From Scedosporium boydii (taxonomy: Eukaryota; Ascomycota; Sordariomycetes; Microascales; Microascaceae), in NCBI GenBank assembly GCA_002221725.1, contig NJFT01000259.1:1-54188 (forward strand): a DNA stretch of 54,188 bases, written 5' to 3'. Shown piece by piece: positions 44,317 through 54,188 of this stretch. The position numbers and the translations under genes are program-made. The notes beneath the pieces are model-generated. The model ran no database searches, was not told the DNA's origin, and saw only the letters and a list, made by a program, of their open reading frames with translations. Numbering within the stretch: the first letter of the stretch is position 1; each line of letters opens with the position of its first letter.

Positions 44317-46960
44317 TTTATAGGATGACACTTAGACGAGCCCTCGGATAGCGTCCAAGAAGTATAGTCCACTTAACGGCTAAGGATAGGGTCTGATCAG
44401 AAGGTTTTGTCATGTGACCATATAAAGCACGATACAATGATGGCTCTGATTAGTTGAAATAAGTCCACATGCAGAATCCAGAAGAACTGAAGTTGGCGTA
44501 CTAGTCGCATGTCTTGCTTTCACCCTCACCTTTATATCGATGTATATAAGCTCGATTATTTTCCTTCGCACTTTGTCGTAGGCAATCCCAGATCGACTAA
44601 CGTGCACCAACTGCAAAGGGCTCTCCAAGATGGTAAGAACCGGACTTTTTATTTGGCACTCTGGCGTCATGTGTCGAGGGCGATAGAATGCGGAACAGAC
44701 CGGGGTGTACATGACAGCAGACAAAACCCCATACCGTAGAATAATTGTCCGCACCCGAAGATGCACAAAATCGAATGCTTCGGCAAGGTCATCCCGGCTA
44801 CGGGCCGTCAACCAGTCGTTCTTTTGCATTTCGTTGCATCCAATCGGTAATTCGTAGCAAGCCAAGCCCACCTGTACTTCGTAGACCGGCTGGCTAGATT
44901 GCCCCGGAGGTGAGGTGCGTCGCGTTCTGTATCACCGGAGATCTGCGAAGGGAAATAAGCCCTTGTCTCAGTGCGAACTGTATCTCAACTTCCTCGCCCC
45001 GCTAGACTGGGTGGTGCAGACACCTTTTTCTCATATTAAGAAACCACGAATTCTGCGGAATGGATTATGAAGTTGGGATTTCTACGAGAAGAGAAGCCAA
45101 AATAAGCCTTCCTTAGGTGGGAAGTTGAGTCTTCTCCACAAAACAAGGTACGATGTCGACGACCGTGATGATGTTGTACTCTGCTGTACATTGTCGTGTC
45201 ACATTTCCGACGATGCTGCCGATCAGGGTTGCACGAGAGTGAAAGACTTCCTGGGGATGGATAGGCGGACAGTCGAGCGCCATAACGCAGAGCATGAGTC
45301 AGAATTGCAGTGGGCAAAAGATGAACCTGGACTTATTTCACAGAATGAACTTGACAAGAGGGTCATCATCATAGCACACTACGCTACGCACCATCAAATT
45401 AAGGGGTCGTCCAGGCTGGATCAGAAGAAAAGCCCCTTGGCTCGAGAATTCTGCTGCCAATACCACTCTCCGGATGCCGCATATTGGAAGCAAACTCGCC
45501 GAATATCATCAGAGGTGCATGTTACCTCTTCTCTACCAGGGCCACCAGGTAACCTTGCTGGCAGCTCTATTTCCAGGGTCATCAGCTATTGAGTGGCCGC
45601 TTCGCGCCACAGGGGTGGTCGGGGGATGTCACATTTGGTGGTGGATTAAGGTTTTCACGGGGCTTGAACACCCGCGTTAAGTATCTGGCTGTGAAGCCGT
45701 GAATGGCCTCCATCGGTGTGCATCCCTGCGCATCCTCTCATTGTGAGCGTCGAGGTTGTCGCGCTCCATGGCGAAAGACTAGATGCTTTCTCGCAGCTGG
45801 ATGTTCCGATAAGGCTCTGTGGTGGTGCGATGAAGCAAGTAGCTGGGATATTGATGGGATGGAAAGGTGTAGGGAAGTTGGACGGGTTGGGAATGCCAGG
45901 AATGCCTGGGGAGATGAAGTCGGCCGCATTAGGCACTAGTATACAGGCCGGCACTTACTAACCTGTTGCGGGTGCTCACACGCAAAGCGCTCGTGGCCGC
46001 CAACGCATTTCGAGGTGTGAGAGTGAGATCTGGGCTGCGCACGGGGTGGTTTCCGGAGCCGCCAGGTTTCAGCCACGGCCACGCCCGATGGGGGGTATCC
46101 CTCTGTGTCCATTCACTCCTCATTGCCCCCATTGTTTGTTACCTCCATTGCTCCGTCCGGCGCGATACTCTAGCGGAAGTGGGCCGGTAGGTGTGGTGGC
46201 GTATACAAGGGAAGGGTCGGGGCCCCTCCAGTGAAATGCAGCGGCCTGTGGACGAGCTTCTAGACCACTGTCGTATTGATCCACCCAACTTCATGATTAG
46301 CGACAGGCTCCACGGCGAGAAAACCTACCTATATCACTCAATTGGCCCGCAGTGCGTGCGGGACATCGAATAATTATAGCGCGAAGTGGGCGGCTATTTT
46401 CAGACTGAACCAGCAGGTGAAACATCACTTCCTAACCCCTCTAGTAGGTCCAGTCCTCAATTGTGGACTAACGCAATCACAGATCGTTGACGCGGCTATT
46501 GCCGCCGATGGAAGGAGGGGCGAGGGGACTCTCCAGAATTCACCCTTCTCTCCACGGCGCACGAGCTTGTTAACATGTTTACGGGGTTCCCGCATGGTGA
46601 CTCCAAAATGATAACCCCGGCTCCCGTGCGCCATCCTCCGGTAACCGAGGAAGCGGGCGGTCCGGAGAAGCTGGTCGATGATAGGAGAGGAATTTCTTTG
46701 GCTACGTCATCACTCACTACGCGACGCTTAGTAGCAGGGTGTTATCACGCGAAATCCAGAGGATTGAAGCGAGCCGCAGCAGTAACCAACAGGTGTACGT
46801 GATAGGGACAGATGTGGTCATTCATTCGCTCGAGTTAGCCTCACATGGATAATGGAGGTTTTAGTATGTATCTAAGGCTCAGCCAAGCGTGTGCCTTGTT
46901 CCAATATTCGAGTTTGAACATAACGCCTAGATGTACGCGCGACATTCCTCCGCTCACATA
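44317..46960. other. About 2.6 kb without a supportable gene
   Basis: Several frames of 60-155 codons on both strands, none with a domain or a coherent splice path. The largest, 44410-44871 (-), starts only at GTG. The stretch separates the NRPS carrier-protein fragment from the condensation remnant and may contain scrambled pieces of the same locus. Confidence 0.4.
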
Positions 46961-48776
46961 TCATGACGGAACGTCCCACCAGACGGGAGCAAAAGTTAGA
47001 ACTCTACGCAATGGAGAGCCCCCGGGGTTCTGCGGGCCCTTTTTAACGCTATTTGAAATCCCAAAGGTCTCTCCAGAGGAAGCTCCGATGATAGAAGCTA
47101 GCTGTCGAATCGTGCCGCCGTCCAGAATATCGCGCACCGTCAGACTAAGATTCTGTGCCTTGCAATGAGAGACGATATCCATGGCCGAGAACGAATCGCC
47201 ACCGAGGCTCTCAAAAGTTTGTGTAACTCCGATTTCGCCGACGCTTCTTCCAAGGACGTGACTCCAGATCTTTCGTAGACGGACTTCCAGAGGATCGGCG
47301 GCATCTACGTGGGCGTTCGGCGCATCGGTGGTGCCGTCGTGGCTCCCTTCTAGATTCTCCACAAACCTCTGGGCAAGTACTCGGTTCATCTTTCCGGAAG
47401 TCATTAACGGAATACCTTCCACTACAACCCAAAATTGAGGGAGGATGGAAGACTGAAGCTTTGAGGAAAGAAACTCCTTGATCATGGCTAGCTCCGAAGT
47501 ATGTCGCTGTTGAGCAACCCCGGTTATCGTCCGGAGGTCTCCGAATTGAGGCTTTGCTGCTCTGTCAGATTCAAAAGCCACAACAGCCACGAGCCGTTGG
47601 CGGTATATCCCCACCGACGGCAAGATCACCACGGCCTGCCGGATAAGGTTATTTGAGGATATATGGTACTCGATCTCCCCCAGCTCTATACGGCGGCCAC
47701 TTATTTTGATTTGCGTTCCCATGCGACCCGTGAAACTCACAGTCCCATCAGGATTGTACTTGGCCAGGTCTCCGGTTTTGTAGAAGCGTCTACATTTCAT
47801 GTACGTTCCGCCATCTGGCAACGCCACAGGGGGGCAGATCCAAGATGGGGTTCGAATGTACACGTGAATCTTGTCCGCTAGAGGCTGAATCTGGGGAAGT
47901 AGCTGAATGGCGCTTGCTCCGGCGCCAACGACACCTATTTTCTTGTCTCGGAGGTCTACTGAGGAATCCCATTGAGCCGTGTGCAAAACGGGGCCTGAGA
48001 ATGTCGATATGCCCTCTATGTTAGGCATCTGGAGATTGTTAAGAATGCCGCTTGCGTTGACTAGGATCTCCGCCTCGACAGCTGGGCCATTTTCAATTTG
48101 AACCATCTATGTACTTGTCTCATTCGACTATTTTGCGGATATAACCTTCCTATTGTATTGGATGAATTGCTCTAATTCGAAATGGAGTGCGACTCCTTTG
48201 AGGTAGCTATTGATCTCCTGTGACGAAGCGTAACTGTGGAAGCTATCGTTAGTTAAGCAGTCTCATATGCAGTAGCATAGGAAAGAAGATATGGCATGGA
48301 CAATTTCAACTAGTTCAGGTTCAGGGTAAAAGAGTACTGGTAACAATGGCTCGGCACATCGCACGCGCAGCCTACCTCGGAAAGACAGATCAGCAAAGTT
48401 GTCCTCATGCATTCACGCACCAACCCAGACTTGCTATTTGTTGAAATGGATGTATACCTGGATACTTATTTTCGTACCAAGTTCCCCCTAGCTTGGGAGA
48501 CTTTTCGAATATCTGGAAATCAACGTAGTCCTTTAAATGCTTTCTCAGCTTGTAACCTGTATTGAAGTGGTGGCGAGTCAGTCACGGAGAGGACAACTGG
48601 AGTCACTGTTCGTGATTACGGATATCTCACCCATGAGAAGGCCGGAGACACTGAATCGATTCTCAGTCAGCAAAAAGCAAGTCTTTCGTGTATCTAGCGA
48701 CTTACCCGGCGCCAATGATCGTGCAGCGAAGCCGCCGTGGCGGACGGGAATAGTTTGCTCCAATCGTGTCGGCCAT
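46961..48776 (-). pseudogene. Baeyer-Villiger-type monooxygenase fused to NRPS adenylation tail and carrier protein
   Basis: From ATG 48776 I read exons 48776-48706, 48650-48631, 48556-48458, 48371 onward, and 48233 to 46961. The first half is a flavin monooxygenase: GAGVSG, GTWYENKYPGCACDVPSH, YASSQEINSYLKG, the fingerprint FSGPVLHTAQWD, and a second Rossmann motif VGAGASAIQ. At about 47785-47830, after RTPSWICPP, the frame passes directly into an adenylation-domain end: FYKTGDLAKYNPDG, GRMGTQIKISGRRIELGEIE and SGKMNR. A carrier protein with the phosphopantetheine site GGDSFSA follows. Three TAG codons (48310-48312, 48128-48130, 48107-48109) stand where the family has Trp. All are CpA-to-TpA changes on the plus strand, the RIP signature. 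Downstream of them 381 codons remain open. It lacks the monooxygenase C-terminus and the adenylation core. Confidence 0.75.
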
Positions 48777-49990
48777 TATTTACGAGTAGATTGTCATAAT
48801 AGTCTTTAAACTCTGAACTTCGAACTTCGAATCAGATTGATTTTAAGAGCTCGTCCCCTGTCGTAGTACTTAGACACCTCTGCGACAGCCTCTACAGCCT
48901 CTGGTGGACGAACGCAGCGCGGGACACGGTCCGGCATGGACCAGGTCAAACCCCCAGCTCATAGTGATGTGGGCCCGGATTGGGGCCCCGGACTGCAGGC
49001 CCCCGCTAATCGACACTAGATACAGTGGCCAGGCCAGTACAACCAAGCACGTACTCAAGATCGAACGACACTACTCTTTGTCAGTTGGTGTTGTGTGGGA
49101 CATATGGGTCCACGCCTATTAACAACGCCCGCCCACCTGCGGTTAGTGATGTCAATACGAAATTACACCTAACATTCACTTCAATGTTGTGAAGCAAACC
49201 TGGAGCACCACACGGGCACGCGGCGCCGGCCTGGCCATGCCAGGTGACCCCGCCTTGCTTCATGATTTCCCTTCACAATTCTTAAAGCTTGTTATGTATA
49301 ATTCCTCTTTATTCTGGTTTTATATCATTAACGTTTGTAATAATTTTATAGTATTCCCAGTGCTCATCTATCTTACTATTCTAGTAGTGTAGTGAGAGGA
49401 CTGAGATATTCGAGACCTGGAAAGCACAATCTCTGGCAATACCAAAGTTGAAGGAGACAGAGGGAGAAATTGTAAACGAGCGCTTGCTCCTTCTACGGTA
49501 ATAGATATAAGTCTTGGGAACCATGGAAACTCTCGAACCTTGTCCTCGTAGAGTCCCACGCCTGCGTCATACTACAGTTCGGCCTGCTTCTTGGCCATAT
49601 CTGCGGCAAGAGCCGAGATACGGACAGCCGTTTAGAATTTCCAGATATGACATGAATAGAGATAATGGAGAGGTAGCTTACGAATAGATTGGAATATTCC
49701 CTCTGAATGGGTTAGGGGGTGTGGGTCCGGAAGGCGGACCGTGATCCGGGCGGGGGGCTGTGGCCGGTGTCCGCATCCGTTCCTTGATAGCCTATCATAT
49801 CAAATCAATTTCTCGGCGGATCTGTAGAGGTGTTATAATCGGCCACGACTATAAGTTGAAGTCGCATGGTTCCCAGGGCGATTTCTAAGTTCAGTCGGCG
49901 CACAGAAAGGACTATCTGCTTTTACACCGCATTATCAAGTCTTTCTCTTCGCTACCCTCCAACTTCCTTATTAGACCCCCTGCAACTTTG
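48777..49990. other. Intergenic stretch, no gene seen
   Basis: Ordinary composition at first, then increasingly AT-rich from about 49270. No domain found; the frames are short. It contains the presumed promoter of the monooxygenase-NRPS pseudogene. Confidence 0.4.
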
Positions 49991-52391
49991 AGCGCATCAA
50001 GCTAACTTGAAGGGGGAAACTAGTTTAATAACTAAGATAAGTAGATAGTTCAGCGTCCTTAAAGGCTCTAGTACTAGGAATAGTTAGCTGCAGGCGGTAC
50101 GAGCCCTACCAGCTTCATAGTATTACTCATAGCTATATACGATCTAGAGAGAAGGGCTATCTTTTCTAAAAAGTAGTTAGTTATATCCTACAAGGCAAGA
50201 TTTGTTGAAGCTAGTAACTTTCTTAGAGTTACTAAAGCTAGCTTTACCTTCTTCTTTATTAAAGATCGTCAAAGTAAGATTAGAGCGCACTATAATATAT
50301 ACTAGTATAGGGTATATTCTATATTAGAGAAGGATTCCGGCAAAGTGTTAATACTAGCTTGCAAATACTATAGTATATATTACCTTTAAGCTCCGAATCC
50401 TGTATTATTATAAAGTTAACCTTTTACGCCTAGCAATAAGTATAAAGTACAAGCGAGAGCGCACTGTAGCACGGGACTTGCTATTAGATGACTCAGCTGC
50501 GGAACCTGGTCGGAGCACAGTCGGAGACAAAAGGGGTTCCTATACTATAGAAGTTAGATAAGAGAGCAAGTTAAAGTTTTAATTATTAATTGTAAGATAA
50601 TTGCAAGGGGTAACAATTAGCCCAATAGATTAAAAGATCCGTCAGTTCCAGCGCCACATAGCTAGGACTGCCCCTTACATTTACTTAAGAATCCTCTTAA
50701 TTACAGTAAAACTAGCTACTTCTAGATATTCTATTATATTAATTAAGTTTTAATTAAATATATACTTCTTAATAATACTAGTCTTTTCTTAAGCTATATA
50801 TAATATATTCTTATAATTCTTTAACTTCTATAACTATATTAAGCTTAAACTAAAATTATACTATTAAAAATTACTAGATATACTATAATTAGAAAAGCTA
50901 CTATATTAGTATATAGGGCGACTAGCGGCGGCGCCGCCACATTGCTGATCGGTGACGCCACCGGAAGCCCGATATGCCACACATCCAAACCTCACTTACA
51001 CATAAAAGGATGATGGCCCCCCATTTTTCATAGACTAGTTCTTAGACAAGGCAGCACAGCGCTGAAGCAGGCAAAGGACAGCATCGCGATTAGGAGCGAT
51101 CAGTTATTTCCTATCAGCCAGAGCATTGTTATAGTAGACATTCTTTACTATTCTTTTCTCAATATTACTTCTTTTCCTATCTTTACATTTTCTCTTCTCT
51201 TCTTTAGATGTGATATCCCACGATACAGATTCCAACTGATCATCTACTTCTCGACGTCCTACTTGACCATCAGACCATTCCGACAACCATTGGACCATTT
51301 CTTCTTTTCAGTGTGGCTCTCAGCCACTCCTGATTATTCTCTTGAGTGGGCGGCACAGTCTTGTTTGTGTTGTTGGTTGTGCTGCCCGGCTCCGACAAAG
51401 TATTATATTAATAAACTTTAGTAAAGTTTATTTATAGTTTAATACTAAGATATTTATAAACTTATAGTTAATAGGAAATATAGAGTAATACTTAGTAGTT
51501 AATTTTTAATTAGCTAGTACTTTAAGACTTTTATCTTCTATTATAGATTAGAAATAAAGTTTTTTTATTTTAATAATATTTATTATTTTAACTTATTTAT
51601 TTATATTATTTTCCTTATCTTTTAGAAGTAAATATTTATTTTCAATATTAGGCTTATAAGTATTATAAGTATTATTAAGATAATATTATAGGACTAGTTC
51701 TAAATAAAGTTTTACTAGATAGTATAGATATAGATATAGAATAGGATTATTAGTAGTTTTTATTATAAGATATCCTAGAATAAATTAAGAAATATATTAT
51801 TTCTAGTTAGCTTAATATTAGAAATAGTATATATACTATATTATAGGGAGGTTTATATTCTTAAAGTAGTAAGTATAATACCTAAGGTAAGTAATAGTAT
51901 AATAGAAAATAACTAGGTTATAATAAAAAAGAATATCTATATTACTAATATAACTTTAGTAATAGATTTCTTAGTTTATAGTACTAGTAATCTATTTACT
52001 ATATAAAAAATAAAATTTAGTAAATCTATATTACTTTTTAAAGTAATTTTTAAAGTAATTATATATATAGTTCTATTTATTTTAGACTAAGATATTAATA
52101 CTATAATATTAGTAATATATACTATAATAATAAGATAGCTATTTCTATCTTTTAATTTCTTTAATATAAAAAAGTATAGAGTATATTAAACCTTAACCTT
52201 TAATAAGTCCTTTTATAAACTAAAATATATTTTAGTATATAACTTAAGAGTTTTTTATTAAGAGGGAAATAAGATCTTTAAAAGTAGAAATATCTTAAAG
52301 GCTCTATAGTAAGACTATAAGTATAAGTATATTAGTAAGTTAATTATATTTAAGAAGTATATAATAAATAATATAGTTAAAGTAACTATAC
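49991..52391. mobile_element. RIP-degraded, AT-rich repeat block
   Basis: Very low GC with TpA the dominant dinucleotide and stop codons in all frames, the expected result of heavy RIP on repeated DNA in a Pezizomycotina genome. Original element identity cannot be read from most of it. It is interrupted by the GC-richer segment listed separately. Confidence 0.7.
50918..51397 (-). mobile_element. LTR-like insertion of normal GC inside the RIP block
   Basis: About 480 bp of ordinary composition with abrupt AT-rich borders. Read on the minus strand it begins TGTCGGAGCCGGGCAGCACA, a typical retrotransposon LTR start. The other end holds a perfect palindrome GGCGGCGCCGCC (50927-50938). It was probably inserted after, or escaped, the mutation of its surroundings. 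I could not confirm a target duplication. Confidence 0.5.
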
Positions 52392-52816
52392 TATTATAAC
52401 CAGGCCGCGACATAGGCCGCAGGAAAGGCGGTAAGGAACAGCAGTAATAACGAAGATACGTAACTACAGGAAGAATGATTAGTTAATCGAGGATCGACCG
52501 ACCAATAATCGATCAGAGGGAATCTAACCAGCCAGCTAGTCGAGGACTAACTGATCAACTAGCCTACTAGTACTGAAGAAGGATAGAAGAAGTGTCTATA
52601 TAGAGCTATAATATCTCCTACTAGTCTAGTTATCTTCTAGACTCTTTAGTAGTTAATATAAGTAATATCTATACTCTATACTTATATATATACTCTTAAT
52701 ACTTATTATTATAAATACTACTTAACTATTTTACTTATCTTAAAATAAGTACCTACTACCTTAATATCTTCCTATTTTATTAATTAGTTAAAACTTATAG
52801 TATTAGGATTATAATA
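52392..52816 (+). mobile_element. RIP-mutated 5' LTR of Ty3/Gypsy element (family A)
   Basis: Aligns by eye with the family A LTRs at 25249-25706 and (inverted) 25822-26255 and 35708-36106. Its start TATTATAACC is the expected TGTCGCAACC with four transitions, and its end TATTAGGATTATAATA is TGTTAGGATCGTAACA with transitions only. The gag remnant follows directly on the same strand, so this is the upstream LTR. Confidence 0.75.
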
Positions 52817-53870
52817 TATTAATTATTTTTATTTAGTAAGTAACTCTATCTAGTAGTATACTAATTATAAGATAATATATTAATTACTAAAAGAGGTACT
52901 ACTTTAATAGAGGATATAAAGAAGGCTTATATAGCCTTTATTAAAGAAAAAGAATAGCTTAAAGTAGAAAAATAGTAACTTGAGGATAAGTTATCTACTA
53001 GCAATGACTACATTAAGTAGCTAGAGGATTAGGTTACTTATCTCTAATATAAGATCCTAGCTTCTAAACTCTATAATGGAAAGAAGGGAGTGCTCTAAGG
53101 ATTCTTAATATAGGCCTGAGCCTACCTCCTATACTATTACTTTAACCTTAATAGGGAAGAAGACTAAGTACTTGCTATTACTATATTCTTTACTAGGGAT
53201 ACTTTAGCTTAGTTTAAACTCTAGATAAGAAACTACTTAGAAAACCTCTTAAGTAGGAACTAAGATAAGGAAACTTAAAAGCTTTTTAGAAAATATAAAG
53301 ACTTTAAGTAAGCTTTAAAGAATACTTTTAGTAACTTAGATAAAGAACAAGCTAATAAATAATAACTCGAAAACCTATAATAAAAGAGAGCTACTTCCTA
53401 GTATACTACTAAATTCTAATAAGTAATATCTTACTTTAATTAGAAAGATAAGCCCCTAATAGCTTAATTCTATACTAGACTTAAAGATAAAATTAAAGAT
53501 AAACTATATAAGATAGATTAACTAAGAGACTTATCTAAATATATTACTATAATAGTATATATTAATAATCAATAATATAAATAATATATAGAAAAATGAA
53601 GATAAGGATAATCCTATATTAAGAAAAAACTTACTTATAAAACTACTATATAGAGAACTTACTTAGGACCTATAGAACTTAGTACTAGTACTATAAAATA
53701 AGCTACTCTTAGGAAACTAAAAGAAAAGGTAGAAAAATACTATAAATATAGATATTATAGCTACTATATAAGGGAATACTAAATAAGGTATAAGCTTAAG
53801 CTAAGATATAAAAGACCTAATAAGAAGAAATCTAGATTTAAGCCTATACTAGAAGGAAAAACTTAATAGT
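52817..53870 (+). pseudogene. Ty3/Gypsy gag remnant destroyed by RIP
   Basis: Despite many TAG/TAA codons, the plus strand still shows retrotransposon gag order. At about 53190-53260 the frame reads FFTRDTLA then RNYLEN with stops at Trp/Gln-like sites. Lys/Leu-rich helical sequence follows. At 53738-53779 lies a zinc knuckle with perfect C-x2-C-x4-H-x4-C spacing in which all four ligands now encode Tyr. Basic residues follow, as after a real knuckle. The polyprotein does not continue past about 53870, where another insertion begins. Confidence 0.7.
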
Positions 53871-53885
53871 TAGGAGCTAATACTG

Positions 53886-54188
53886 TGTTGGTGCTGGGGC
53901 GACTGGCATGTGGCAACTGTGGCTTGTGGCAGTGGCTGCCACATGGCACGTGACGCGTGGCAGCAGCGGCATGGAACAAAAAGTGAAGAATTCCTTAGTG
54001 GCTATCGACTTCAAGTTAGAATATCTTTTTCAATCAGAATCCTTCTTTTCCTTTTCGATTCCAGTTTCGTTTCTATGACCATTAGACCAACCTTTCCAAC
54101 ATCGATCGCTTTGCGATCGATGTCTCCAAGATGACTGTTCCTTTCATTTTGTAGAGGGTGTTTTGGTTTAGTTTCCCTACTCGATCAC
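53886..54188 (+). mobile_element. Second LTR-like insertion, cut by the window end
   Basis: An abrupt return to normal GC beginning TGTTGGTGCTGGGGCG directly after the degraded gag. It contains repeated GTGGCA motifs and a perfect 10-bp hairpin at 54100-54122. It resembles the start of an LTR nested in the older Gypsy element. Its right end is outside the window, so length and duplication cannot be checked. Confidence 0.45.

Noticed and set aside
44410..44871. 153-codon minus-strand frame next to the Cys-rich peptide gene
   Set aside because: Starts at GTG, has no recognised domain and no splice partners; could be a fossil but is not supportable.
45655..45961. Overlapping frames of 60-100 codons on both strands
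   Set aside because: Pro/Gly-rich on both strands, the pattern expected of a chance open region; no domain.

Overview
The window is nuclear DNA of a filamentous ascomycete (Pezizomycotina). Genes carry short 50-120 nt GT-AG introns with CTRAC-like branch points, and the protein families are typical of these fungi (DUF3176, CFEM, Clr5, UNC93-like MFS, Fungal_trans_2-like regulator). The right end holds AT-only, TpA-rich blocks with the signature of repeat-induced point mutation (RIP). I see no tRNA, rRNA, CRISPR or bacterial-type operon. Gene models below were spliced by eye; exon coordinates are in each entry.

Region 1 (1-16 kb) is a normal gene-rich arm. It has a ketopantoate reductase (+), a DUF3176 membrane protein (-) diverging from a zinc-cluster-less transcription-factor-like protein (+), a very large secreted protein joining a necrosis/ethylene-inducing (NLP) domain, an SGNH esterase and about ten FG-GAP/VCBS repeats (+), an UNC93-like transporter (+), and a five-exon short-chain dehydrogenase (-) that converges on it.

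Region 2 (16-32 kb) is accessory. It has a minimal Clr5-domain gene, a coiled-coil/membrane gene whose frame resumes after a TAG, an unknown coiled-coil gene, a divergent pair of paralogous F-box-like/Cys-rich proteins, LTR retrotransposon relics (one solo LTR with its target duplication TAGTA), and a Clr5-ankyrin protein.

Region 3 (32-49 kb) is accessory and decaying. It has a CFEM membrane protein, a second solo LTR (target duplication AGAAA), a PD-(D/E)XK-like nuclease gene beside a kinase-like pseudogene with RIP-type stops in its middle, an NRPS condensation-domain remnant, a short gene for a Kex2-type, 8-cysteine secreted peptide, and a pseudogene in which a Baeyer-Villiger-type monooxygenase is fused in frame to the tail of an NRPS adenylation domain plus its carrier protein. 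The NRPS pieces and monooxygenase look like a dismantled secondary-metabolite locus.

Region 4 (50 kb to end) is RIP-destroyed Ty3/Gypsy sequence: a mutated LTR followed by gag, in which all four zinc-knuckle ligands now read as tyrosine. Two GC-richer LTR-like insertions sit inside or beside it.

Most interesting items: the NLP-SGNH-VCBS architecture, the monooxygenase-NRPS fusion, the 8-Cys peptide gene, the divergent F-box-like pair, and the nuclease/kinase neighbours.
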